Shown here: piece after piece, positions 1-6,507 of the stretch
Layout of the letters: each line of letters begins with the position of its first letter
Position numbering within the stretch: the first letter of the stretch is position 1
Assembly (NCBI GenBank): GCA_028292075.1
Contig: JAQGNA010000297.1
Span: 1 to 8,678, forward strand
Length of the DNA stretch: 8,678 bases
Source of the DNA: Rhodoferax sp.
GTDB lineage: Bacteria > Pseudomonadota > Gammaproteobacteria > Burkholderiales > Burkholderiaceae
Direction: 5' to 3'
Notes under the pieces: model-generated
Told to the model about the DNA's origin: nothing
What the model saw: the letters and a program-made list of their open reading frames with translations, nothing else
The model's database searches: none
Made by a program: the position numbers and the translations under genes

Positions 1-1
1 C

Positions 2-1177
2 ACCGCCCCCGGTCCGATCCTGATTTCCGTGGGCACCCGCCCCGAGATCATCAAGATGGCGCCCGTCTACGCCGAACTGCGCCAGCGCGGCATGCCCGTG
101 GCCTGGCTGCACAGCGGCCAGCACCGCGAGATGGCCGACACGCTCTACCGCTTCTTCGACATCGCACCCGAGCACGAGCTGGTGCTCGAACGCCGCAACG
201 GCGGCCTGGCCCACCTGAACGCGCTGCTGCTGGAGGGCCTTTCCGCCATCTTCGAGAAGGTCCGTCCGAGCGCCGTGCTGGTCCACGGCGACACCACCAG
301 CACCCTTGGCTCGGCACACGCCGCCTTCTACCTGGGCATTCCGGTGGGCCATGTCGAGGCGGGGCTGCGCACCTACAACCGGGCCGAGCCGTTCCCGGAG
401 GAAATGAACCGCGAGATGACGGCACGCCTCGCGCGCTGGCACTTCGCGCCCACCGCCGGCGCGGCGGCCAACCTCGGCCGCGAAGGCGTTCCCGACGGCC
501 ACGTCTACATGGTCGGCAACACCGCGGTGGACGCCGCGCGCGCCGGCACCGACCGCCTGGCCGCGCTGACGGCCGCCGGCACCAACGCGCTGCCACCCGA
601 ATTGCTTGCGCTGCGCGAGCACCTGCCGCGCTGCCGGCTGATCACGGTGACGGCACACCGGCGCGAGAACTGGGGCGAGGGCATCGGCAACATCGCCGCC
701 GCGGTGAAGGCGCTGCTGCTGGCGCACCACGACCTGGCCGTGGCCTGGCCGGTGCACGGCAACCCCGCGGTGAGCGGCATCGTGCAGGCCGAGCTCGGCG
801 CCCTGGCGCTCGAACTCGGCGGCCGGCTCTGCCTGTGCCCGCCGGTCGACTACCCGGCGCTGCTGTGGTGCCTGCAGCACAGCGCGCTCGCGCTCACCGA
901 TTCGGGTGGCATCCAGGAGGAGGGCGCGGCGCTTTCCTGCCCGGTGCTGGTGCTGCGTGGCACCACCGAACGGCCGGAGCTCATCGAAGCCGGCGCCGGG
1001 CTCATCGTCGGCACCGACACGGCGCACATCGTGGCCACGGTCAGCGGTCTTCTGGCCGGCGGCACGGCGCTGCAGCGCATGCGCGAGGCGCGCAACCCCT
1101 TCGGCGACGGCCGCACCGCACTGCGCATCGCCGATGTGCTCGCCCGTGAACTGGGAGCTGGCCATGCGCTGCACTGA
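2..1177 (+). CDS. wecB: UDP-N-acetylglucosamine 2-epimerase (non-hydrolysing), 5' end outside the window
   Basis: Cytoplasmic enzyme interconverting UDP-GlcNAc and UDP-ManNAc, which supplies ManNAc-type residues for surface polysaccharides. The family hallmarks are in order: GTRPEIIKMAPV close to the left edge, HGDTTST (284-304), HVEAGLRT (from 350), EPFPEEMNRE (386-415), VTAHRRENWGEG (647-682), and the C-terminal nucleotide-binding stretch from DSGGIQEEG to GTTERPE (899-979). The GTG at 29 is only the valine of the conserved ISVGTRPE strand. The frame is open to the left edge (visible codons read TAPGPILISVGTRPE), so a few N-terminal residues, including the start, are missing. About 391 residues are visible, close to the usual full length. 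The last 14 bp overlap the next gene, which suggests translational coupling. Its place beside a barrel protein and a deacetylase points to a dedicated exopolysaccharide copy rather than an enterobacterial common antigen gene. Family call is very secure; the gene symbol refers to the family. Confidence 0.95.
   Translation, partial: TAPGPILISVGTRPEIIKMAPVYAELRQRGMPVAWLHSGQHREMADTLYRFFDIAPEHELVLERRNGGLAHLNALLLEGLSAIFEKVRPSAVLVHGDTTSTLGSAHAAFYLGIPVGHVEAGLRTYNRAEPFPEEMNREMTARLARWHFAPTAGAAANLGREGVPDGHVYMVGNTAVDAARAGTDRLAALTAAGTNALPPELLALREHLPRCRLITVTAHRRENWGEGIGNIAAAVKALLLAHHDLAVAWPVHGNPAVSGIVQAELGALALELGGRLCLCPPVDYPALLWCLQHSALALTDSGGIQEEGAALSCPVLVLRGTTERPELIEAGAGLIVGTDTAHIVATVSGLLAGGTALQRMREARNPFGDGRTALRIADVLARELGAGHALH
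1153..1157 (+). promoter_or_regulatory. Ribosome binding site GGGAG for the barrel gene
   Basis: GGGAG lies 6 nt before the ATG at 1164 and inside the wecB coding region. It supports starting the barrel protein at 1164 rather than at any of the upstream in-frame ATGs (frame open from 906), because a signal peptide begins exactly there. Confidence 0.6.
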
Positions 1178-1958
1178 ACTCCGGCTGGCCCGCTGCGCAG
1201 CGGCCTTCGCGCTGCTGTGCCAGCTGAGCCCGGCCCACGCGGAAGCGCCGGCATCGGGCACCTGGGACGTGCAGACCACCCACAACCGAATGACCTCGGG
1301 CCTGCCGGCGGGCGAGGCGCTCAGCGTGCGTGCGAACTGGGCGCTGGCCGGCGGCGACAACGTCCAGGCCGAACTCATGGAAGAGCGCAAGTTCGGCGAC
1401 CGCGGCGGCATTGCCGCGCTGGGCTACACCCACGTGTTCTCGGACGACTGGTTTGGCAACGCCACGGCGGTCTACGGCCACGGCGGGCCGAACTGGGCCG
1501 ACCTGCGGCTCGACCTGCAGTTGTCCCGCAAGTGGCTGCCAGGTCGCCAGCTGGTGACTTCCTTCGGCGTCTACCGTGCCTTGTACGACGCGGGCCGCAA
1601 CGACAGCGGCTTTCGCCTGTCGGCCGCGTACTACCAGGAGCTGCCCCTGGTGTGGGAGGCCGGCGTCACGCTCAACACCAGCGAGCCTGGCGGCGTGCAT
1701 TCGCAGATGCCCTTCGTGAGCCTGACCGTCGGCCGCGACCGCGAGCAGTACCTGAGCCTGCGCCTGAACCGCGGCACCGAGGCCTACCAGGCGCTGGGCA
1801 CAGAGTCGCAGCTGGTGAACTTCCACAGCCGCAGCGCCACGGCCACCTGGCGGCGCTGGTTCGGGCCGGCCTGGGGCGTGTCGGCGCTGGTCGAGCATTA
1901 CCACAACCCGTACTACGAACGCCGCACGCTGGGTGTCGGCATGTTCGCGCAATGGTAG
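1164..1958 (+). CDS. YaiO-like outer-membrane beta-barrel protein
   Basis: 264 residues. The start at 1164 is chosen because it gives a clean Sec signal peptide (hydrophobic core about residues 8-21, probable cleavage after AHA at residue 26) and has GGGAG 6 nt upstream. The mature part is made of alternating amphipathic stretches rich in Trp, Tyr and Gly (for example GYTHVFSDDWFGNATAVYGHGG and the GVGMFAQW end), and it closes with a terminal aromatic residue (Trp), as outer-membrane barrels do. The pattern resembles the YaiO-type barrel domain, often found beside exopolysaccharide genes; this is recognition by eye, not a profile hit. Role is inferred: an outer-membrane pore or anchor helping secrete the polymer built with the WecB product. 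No TPR region precedes the barrel, so any periplasmic scaffold must be a separate protein. It overlaps wecB by 14 bp and ends 7 bp before the next gene. An unrelated small barrel protein is the main alternative. Confidence 0.75.
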   Translation: MRCTELRLARCAAAFALLCQLSPAHAEAPASGTWDVQTTHNRMTSGLPAGEALSVRANWALAGGDNVQAELMEERKFGDRGGIAALGYTHVFSDDWFGNATAVYGHGGPNWADLRLDLQLSRKWLPGRQLVTSFGVYRALYDAGRNDSGFRLSAAYYQELPLVWEAGVTLNTSEPGGVHSQMPFVSLTVGRDREQYLSLRLNRGTEAYQALGTESQLVNFHSRSATATWRRWFGPAWGVSALVEHYHNPYYERRTLGVGMFAQW

Positions 1959-1965
1959 CCGTGCC

Positions 1966-2769
1966 ATGAGCGGCGCCCGCGTTCCAGCCAGTGCAGTGCA
2001 GGCCCCACCCGGCGGCCGGGCGCTGCCGCACCGCGCCATGCGCAACATCGCCATGCCGATGGGGCGCCTGTTCGGCAGCCTGGCACTGGCACTGGCGCTC
2101 ACCTGCGCCGTGCTGGCGTTGCGCCCCTGGATCGCCCTGGCCTGGGAGACCGAACTCCTGTGGTGGATCCACAGCCTGGGCTTGCCCGGGCAGTTCGGGC
2201 CGGCCAGCACCGCGATGCCCGGGCTCATGGGCCTGCCGGTCCCCACCCTGGGGCTGGCGCTGCCGGCCTATGACGCGGGTGCCGCGTTCTCGCAGGCACT
2301 GGCGGTGGGTGTGGTGTGGTGGTGCATGGCCTGGCTGCCCGACGAGGCGAAGCCCGTGGCCTTCTTCGTGCGGCTCGCGGCGCTGATCCACGGCTTCGCC
2401 GTGCTGTTCTTCATCCTCTGGCCGGCCAGCTTTTCGCACAGCGTGCAGACCCACGTGGGCAGCGGCATGCGGCAGGCCTGGTACCTGATGCTGCTGACGC
2501 CGGCCATCCATCTCGCCACCTACTACCTGTTTCCGTTCGCCATGTGGCAGCGCGCGCTGTTGAGCCTGGTCACACTGCTGTTCCTGTTCGTGTTCACGCC
2601 GCTGCAGTACGCGCTGCACCTGGCGCTGGTCGAACGGCTGGGGCTCATCGTCATGCCGGTGCTGCACCTGCTGTTCGGCGTGATGATGGTGATCATCGGC
2701 TTTGTCGCGCTCTATGGCTGGGCCATGGGCTGGCGCAGCCGGGAAGTGGTGCAGGATGCGTTTCGCTGA
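1966..2769 (+). CDS. Six-helix inner-membrane protein of unknown function in the polysaccharide operon
   Basis: 267 residues from the ATG at 1966, 7 bp after the barrel stop. The ribosome binding site is weak (GGTAG, overlapping that stop), so translation probably depends on coupling. Later in-frame ATGs at 2038, 2053 and 2059 are alternatives and would remove an unstructured N-terminus of 24 to 31 residues. Hydrophobic segments lie at about residues 35-60, 107-124, 131-153, 171-190, 197-222 and 227-253. A longer loop rich in Gly/Pro (61-106) sits between the first two. Histidines occur at or near membrane boundaries (H142, H158, H163, H182, H218, H234), and WWC and YALHLAL stretches are notable. 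I do not recognise the family. It lacks the features of a glycosyltransferase, flippase or acyltransferase that I could identify. By position it is probably an accessory inner-membrane component of polymer synthesis or export. It overlaps the next gene by 14 bp. Confidence 0.8.
   Translation: MSGARVPASAVQAPPGGRALPHRAMRNIAMPMGRLFGSLALALALTCAVLALRPWIALAWETELLWWIHSLGLPGQFGPASTAMPGLMGLPVPTLGLALPAYDAGAAFSQALAVGVVWWCMAWLPDEAKPVAFFVRLAALIHGFAVLFFILWPASFSHSVQTHVGSGMRQAWYLMLLTPAIHLATYYLFPFAMWQRALLSLVTLLFLFVFTPLQYALHLALVERLGLIVMPVLHLLFGVMMVIIGFVALYGWAMGWRSREVVQDAFR
2741..2746 (+). promoter_or_regulatory. Ribosome binding site GGGAAG for the glycosidase-like gene
   Basis: GGGAAG lies 9 nt before the ATG at 2756, inside the end of the membrane-protein gene. 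It supports the start at 2756, where a signal peptide begins, over the earlier in-frame ATG at 2702. Confidence 0.55.
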
Positions 2770-4027
2770 GCCCCTTCGCGGCTGGGCCTGCGGCCTGGCG
2801 CTGAGCTTCACCGTGGCGGGCGGCGTCGGCTTTGCCGGCGAGCCGGCCGCGTCCACACCGTCTGCAACCTCTGCCACGGCCTCCGGCGACGCCTGCCCGG
2901 GTGTCGCCCTGGTCGACGACGCGTTTCGGGACGCGGCCCTGCAAGCCTTGCAGGCCCTGGTCATCCATGCGCCGGGGCTGCCCGCCGATGGCGCCGTGCA
3001 GGCGCACCATTCGGCCGGGCATGTCGACCCGGTCGGCCAGGCTTGGCACTACGTGTCGGCCTACCAGGTCAATCTGGCCTTCATCGGCGCGCTGGCTGTG
3101 GCGCCTCGGCTGGCCGGCGATGCCGCCGGCTGGCTGCGCTGGCAGGCCGCGCACACCAGCTTCACCGGACCCGGGCAGGGCGTGGTGTTCGACCACTGGG
3201 TGCGCGCCCAAGGGTTCGCCGAATCGACCTGCCCACCGGGCATGGCGGCCGAGACCTGCCCGCGCGTCGATGCCTACGACAGTACCGCCGCGTCGCTGCT
3301 GCTGCTGGCCGATGCCTATGCCTCCGTGCCTGTGTCCTCCTCCGCATCCATCGATGCCGACACGCCCGGCGGCGCCGCCCTGCTGCGGACGCCGTCGATG
3401 CGCATCGCCCTCGAGGCCGCGGCCGGCACGCTGGCCGCCATGACGCAGCGCCAGGGGCTCAGCTGGGCCAAGCCCGATCACCAGGTGGCCTACCTGATGG
3501 ACGCTGTCGAGGTGGCCGCCGGCTGGCGAGCCTGGGCCCGCCTCCAGGCGGCTGTCTACGGCGTTCCGCAAGCGGCGCAATCGAGCCTTGCGGCGGCCCG
3601 CCGGCTGGACGCCGCCGTCGTGCGCCACCTTTGGCACGCGCCCAGCCAGACCTGGCGCGTGAGCCTTGGTGCACCGGCGCCGGACTTTGGCCGCTGGTAC
3701 CCCGACACCGTCGCCCAGGCCTGGCCGCTGCTCTGGAACGAAAGCGCCGAGCCCCAGGCCCGCGTCCGCGCCGCGGGGGCATGGCGGCAGGCGGCCCGGG
3801 CCTGGCAGGGCCCACCGGGCTGGTCGGCGCACAACGTCGACCCGGCGGGTTTCTGGTGGCCGGCGGTGGCCGTGGCGGCACGGTGCCAGGGCGACGAGCC
3901 GGGCACCCGCGCCTGGGTCGACCGCGCCCGACGCGACTGGCTGCGGCCCGACGCCCCCTTCGCCTGGCCCTTCCAGGTTGGCGACCTGCGCTGGCTGCTC
4001 CGGCTGGCCAGCCCTGTAGCCCCTTAG
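2756..4027 (+). CDS. Exported six-hairpin glycosidase-like protein (candidate polysaccharide-cleaving enzyme)
   Basis: 423 residues. The start at 2756 gives a signal peptide (hydrophobic core about residues 9-25, probable cleavage after GFA at residue 27), then an Ala/Ser/Thr-rich linker to about 45. The rest is helical and Trp-rich, with motifs that resemble (alpha/alpha)6-barrel glycosidases: FDHW (145-148), VDAYDSTAA (171-179), DHQVAYLMDAVEVAAGWRAW (241-260), a GRWYPDTVAQAW stretch (312-323) and GFWWPAVA near 365. Acidic residues in these motifs (D146, D172, D175, D249, E252) are candidates for catalysis, but I cannot assign roles. Four cysteines remain after the signal (C47, C159, C168, C377), enough for periplasmic disulfides. 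Inferred role: trimming or lysis of the exopolysaccharide during secretion, as periplasmic hydrolases do in other polymer systems. It overlaps the membrane-protein gene by 14 bp. The fold call is by pattern only; a non-catalytic relative is possible. Confidence 0.75.
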   Translation: MRFAEPLRGWACGLALSFTVAGGVGFAGEPAASTPSATSATASGDACPGVALVDDAFRDAALQALQALVIHAPGLPADGAVQAHHSAGHVDPVGQAWHYVSAYQVNLAFIGALAVAPRLAGDAAGWLRWQAAHTSFTGPGQGVVFDHWVRAQGFAESTCPPGMAAETCPRVDAYDSTAASLLLLADAYASVPVSSSASIDADTPGGAALLRTPSMRIALEAAAGTLAAMTQRQGLSWAKPDHQVAYLMDAVEVAAGWRAWARLQAAVYGVPQAAQSSLAAARRLDAAVVRHLWHAPSQTWRVSLGAPAPDFGRWYPDTVAQAWPLLWNESAEPQARVRAAGAWRQAARAWQGPPGWSAHNVDPAGFWWPAVAVAARCQGDEPGTRAWVDRARRDWLRPDAPFAWPFQVGDLRWLLRLASPVAP

Positions 4028-4043
4028 CCCTGTCGCCCCTTAG
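4012..4043 (+). repeat. 16-bp tandem duplication over the stop codon of the glycosidase-like gene
   Basis: CCCTGTAGCCCCTTAG (4012-4027) is followed directly by CCCTGTCGCCCCTTAG (4028-4043), 15 of 16 bases identical. The first copy carries the stop codon TAG at 4025-4027. It looks like a local slippage duplication; no function is evident. Confidence 0.8.
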
Positions 4044-4082
4044 CCAGCGCCTTGCGGCCACCAGTCCATTCCACCCTGTCAC

Positions 4083-4104
4083 GCCGTCATGCCGTCATGC
4101 CGTC
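4083..4104 (+). repeat. 8-bp short tandem repeat in the 125-bp spacer
   Basis: GCCGTCAT occurs twice in a row (4083-4090, 4091-4098), followed by a partial third copy GCCGTC (4099-4104). It lies in the gap (4028-4152) before the deacetylase gene. I see no convincing promoter or terminator in that gap. Confidence 0.7.
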
Positions 4105-4143
4105 CACAGGCCGCGTTTCCGTTTTCATCCACCCAGCCTCACC

Positions 4144-4148
4144 AGGAG
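4144..4148 (+). promoter_or_regulatory. Ribosome binding site AGGAG for the deacetylase gene
   Basis: AGGAG is followed by TTTT and the ATG at 4153. The 4-nt spacer is slightly short, but the site together with the signal peptide that starts there fixes the start, although the same frame is open far upstream to 3043. Confidence 0.7.
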
Positions 4149-4152
4149 TTTT

Positions 4153-6363
4153 ATGCGTCTGTCCTTTCTCACTTCCGTCCTGCATGCGTGGCGCTCCCGC
4201 CTCGCCATGTGGGCGACGATTGCCGCCATGGCGCTGGGGGCGATCAGCCCCGCGGCCCATGCAGCCGCCTCGCGCGACTACCTCACCCTTCTGATTCCGG
4301 ACAACGCCAGCCTCACCAGCTGGCAGGTCCAGGTGTGGACCGACGCCGCCGCCGAAGAGGGCATCCAGATCCGCACGCTCACCGATTCGGCCTTCCTGGC
4401 CCTGGGCACGACGGCGGTCGGCAAGATCGCCGGCCTGGTGCTGCCAGACAGCGCGCACATCCAGGCCAGCGACGCGCTGGTGGCCGCGGTCAAGAGCTAT
4501 GTGAGCAACGGCGGCAAGCTGCTGCTGACCTACGACGCCGGCTCGCTCACCAGCACCGGCACCTATGCGCTCAGCGGCAAGTCGCGCTTCTCCGACATGG
4601 TCGGCGTGGACTACGTGCTGTACGACACCCTGCGCGACCAGGTGGTCGGCTTCGGCCCCATCGTCGGCAACAAGGGCCGCATGGACAACCTCTCGCTGCC
4701 GCCCGGCAAGTACCTGCCCTATGTGGCGCCGAGCATTGCCACCGCAGCGGCTTTCGTGCCGTCCACCACCACCGATCCCGGCGGCTCCACCTTCATGCGG
4801 CCGCGCATCGAAGCCCGGGCCCGCGGATGGGATGCCCGGCGGCTGGCCTATGCCGAGTCGACGATGACGCCGCTGCGCTATGCCGCGAGCGTCAGCACCG
4901 CGACGCAGGCGCTCACGCAGCTCACCAGCCAGCTGTGGGGCGGCACCACCACCCTGCGCAACATCGCCGACGTGAGCGCCGTGGCGACCACCGGCGGTGC
5001 CGACTGGTATGAAACCCTGGCGTCCGCCACGGCGTCGAAACTGGCCGCGAGCGACGCGGTCATGCAGGCCGTCAGCGGCTACGGCTTTGGCGAACTCGGG
5101 TACTACCACTACGTGACCACCGGCACGTTTCCGGGCAATGTCTACCTGACCTCGCCGCAACACGGCCTGGTGGCCGGCGAGCGCAGCTATGGCACCGGCA
5201 AGCTGGTGTTCGTCAACATCCCGTTGGGTTACTTCAAGGCCATCGGCACCGACGGCGCGCTGTTGCACGGTTTTCTGAACCAGTTCGCCCGCGACCACGT
5301 GGCCATGCCACGCATGTCGGCCCAGCCCAAGGGCGTGGGCGGCCTGGTCTACAACTGGCACGTGGACGATGGCGACGACCTGCTGCCCGACTTCAAGTAC
5401 CTCATGACGCTCGACTTCATGCAAAACCAGGGTCCGTTTTCGGTGCACTTCACGGCCGGACCCGACGTGAGCGTGGCCGGCGACGGCCAGGGCATGAACC
5501 TGCCGAACAACCCGGCGGCCAAGGACGTCGTCCTGAAGACCGGAAAATTCGGCCCCTATGCCAACAGCTGGGGCAAGAAGCACACGCTCGGCTCGCACGG
5601 TGGCTGGAACCACGACCTCTACGGCATCAATGCCAGCGAAGACAACGCCGCCACCTACCTGCCGTGGGTGCTGCTCAATTTCAGTGCCATCGAGAACGTC
5701 ATCGGCGAGCCGCTGCGCGAATACTCCGCACCCCAGGGCAACAACCCCTTGTGGGCGACCCGATGGATCGAGAGCCACGGTGTGGTCGGCATGTACACGA
5801 CCAGCGACGGCGGCTCGGCCGCCACCCGCGAATGGCGCGCCGGGCAACGCACGGCCGACAAGCTGTGGACCACGCCCATCGCGCCCTTCGGCAAGAACGC
5901 CACCTTCGAGGAGTTCGAGGAAAACGGCGTGAGCGACGCCACGGCGGCGCAGTGGCTGATCGACCTGCAGAGTTTCGTGGTGAACAACCGCACCAACCGC
6001 CTGTTCTACAACCATCCTCCGGGCGCCCGTGCGCACCTGGGCGTGGTGAAGACCTTCGTTCGCCGTGCCGCATCGCTGCAGGCAATGGGCCGCTTCAACT
6101 GGTACACCATGGCGCAGCTCGGCGACTTCTCGCAACGCCGCATCCAGACCACCTGGAGCAGCACCAGCAGCTGGGGCCAGAGCAGGTTCAACGCGAGCAA
6201 CCCCGTGTCGCTCACCGACATGACCTGGCTGATCCCGCGCAGCCGCTACTACATGCCCGTGGTCGTGGGCGGCTACGGCACCGTGAACGTGTTCGACACC
6301 AAGAACTGGATCGTCACCGCCCAGGGCGGCACCTCCCTGAGCTTCGTCGCCGGCGACCGCTGA
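4153..6363 (+). CDS. Exported GATase1-like / NodB-like polysaccharide deacetylase
   Basis: 736 residues. A signal peptide with a long n-region (hydrophobic core about residues 17-31) ends at AHA, residue 37. Residues about 41 to 380 look like a class I glutamine amidotransferase-like Rossmann domain: DYLTLLIPDN, a VLPDSAHI strand, the SNGGKLLLTYDAG strand-turn (118-130), and a late GERSYGTGKLVFVNIPLGY segment like those closing ThuA or beta-galactosidase-type domains. No nucleophile Cys is seen, so this is probably a binding domain. From about 395 a NodB-like deacetylase domain follows: WHVDDGDD (402-409; D405/D406 as base and metal ligand), SHGGWNH (H482 and H487 as metal ligands) and LFYNHPPG (H621 as the C-terminal motif histidine). 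The two metal histidines are separated by four residues instead of the three usual in HxxxH. About 660-736 may be a small beta-rich domain. Expected reaction: removal of N-acetyl groups from a hexosamine polymer in the periplasm. It is the last gene of the operon. Confidence 0.85.
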   Translation: MRLSFLTSVLHAWRSRLAMWATIAAMALGAISPAAHAAASRDYLTLLIPDNASLTSWQVQVWTDAAAEEGIQIRTLTDSAFLALGTTAVGKIAGLVLPDSAHIQASDALVAAVKSYVSNGGKLLLTYDAGSLTSTGTYALSGKSRFSDMVGVDYVLYDTLRDQVVGFGPIVGNKGRMDNLSLPPGKYLPYVAPSIATAAAFVPSTTTDPGGSTFMRPRIEARARGWDARRLAYAESTMTPLRYAASVSTATQALTQLTSQLWGGTTTLRNIADVSAVATTGGADWYETLASATASKLAASDAVMQAVSGYGFGELGYYHYVTTGTFPGNVYLTSPQHGLVAGERSYGTGKLVFVNIPLGYFKAIGTDGALLHGFLNQFARDHVAMPRMSAQPKGVGGLVYNWHVDDGDDLLPDFKYLMTLDFMQNQGPFSVHFTAGPDVSVAGDGQGMNLPNNPAAKDVVLKTGKFGPYANSWGKKHTLGSHGGWNHDLYGINASEDNAATYLPWVLLNFSAIENVIGEPLREYSAPQGNNPLWATRWIESHGVVGMYTTSDGGSAATREWRAGQRTADKLWTTPIAPFGKNATFEEFEENGVSDATAAQWLIDLQSFVVNNRTNRLFYNHPPGARAHLGVVKTFVRRAASLQAMGRFNWYTMAQLGDFSQRRIQTTWSSTSSWGQSRFNASNPVSLTDMTWLIPRSRYYMPVVVGGYGTVNVFDTKNWIVTAQGGTSLSFVAGDR

Positions 6364-6370
6364 CCCGCGC

Positions 6371-6398
6371 CTGGCCCGGTCGGCGCCGGCCGGGCCAG
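6371..6398 (+). terminator. GC-rich hairpin after the polysaccharide operon
   Basis: CTGGCCCGG (6371-6379) pairs perfectly with CCGGGCCAG (6390-6398). A G-T wobble and one more C-G pair extend the stem to 11 bp around a GGCGCC loop. It begins 7 bp after the deacetylase stop. The downstream tail (CGGCGTTGTTCC) has only scattered T, so this is a likely but imperfect intrinsic terminator. Confidence 0.45.
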
Positions 6399-6444
6399 CG
6401 GCGTTGTTCCGCGCGCCGCAATGGTGAATTGGCCGGCATGGCGA

Positions 6445-6473
6445 TTCGGCATCGGCCGCGTTGCGCCTACAGT
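6445..6473 (+). promoter_or_regulatory. Possible sigma70-type promoter for the DUF1348 gene
   Basis: TACAGT (6468-6473) is a reasonable -10 element. TTCGGC (6445-6450), 17 bp upstream, is a poor -35. The 144-bp gap (6364-6507) after a hairpin is the expected place for a promoter, but the match is weak. Confidence 0.25.
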
Positions 6474-6498
6474 GAGGTCTTCCCAAGCGAACCTCTCT

Positions 6499-6502
6499 GG
6501 AG
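6499..6502 (+). promoter_or_regulatory. Ribosome binding site GGAG for the DUF1348 gene
   Basis: GGAG lies 5 nt before the ATG at 6508. The earlier in-frame ATG at 6421 has no such site, so 6508 is preferred. Confidence 0.6.
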
Positions 6503-6507
6503 CCGAC

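Noticed and set aside
29..31. GTG at 29 as the start of wecB
   Set aside because: It encodes the conserved Val just before GTRPE, and the frame with the beta-strand PILIS continues to the left edge, so the gene is cut by the window.
906..1163. Upstream extension of the barrel-protein frame into wecB
   Set aside because: It is an Arg/Ala/Ser-rich shadow of conserved wecB sequence; the signal peptide begins at 1164.
1041..3832. Several long overlapping minus-strand open frames (1041-2246, 1672-2964, 2693-3832)
   Set aside because: All are antisense to genes with signal peptides, membrane segments or family motifs, and their translations are Arg/Gly/Pro/Gln-rich without structure.
3043..4152. 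370-codon upstream extension of the deacetylase frame
   Set aside because: It overlaps the glycosidase-like gene in another frame and translates to an Arg/Gly-rich shadow. The ATG at 4153 has AGGAG and begins a signal peptide.
6421..6507. ATG at 6421 as the start of the DUF1348 protein
   Set aside because: There is no ribosome binding site before it, the extra residues do not resemble the family, and the ATG at 6508 has GGAG at good spacing.
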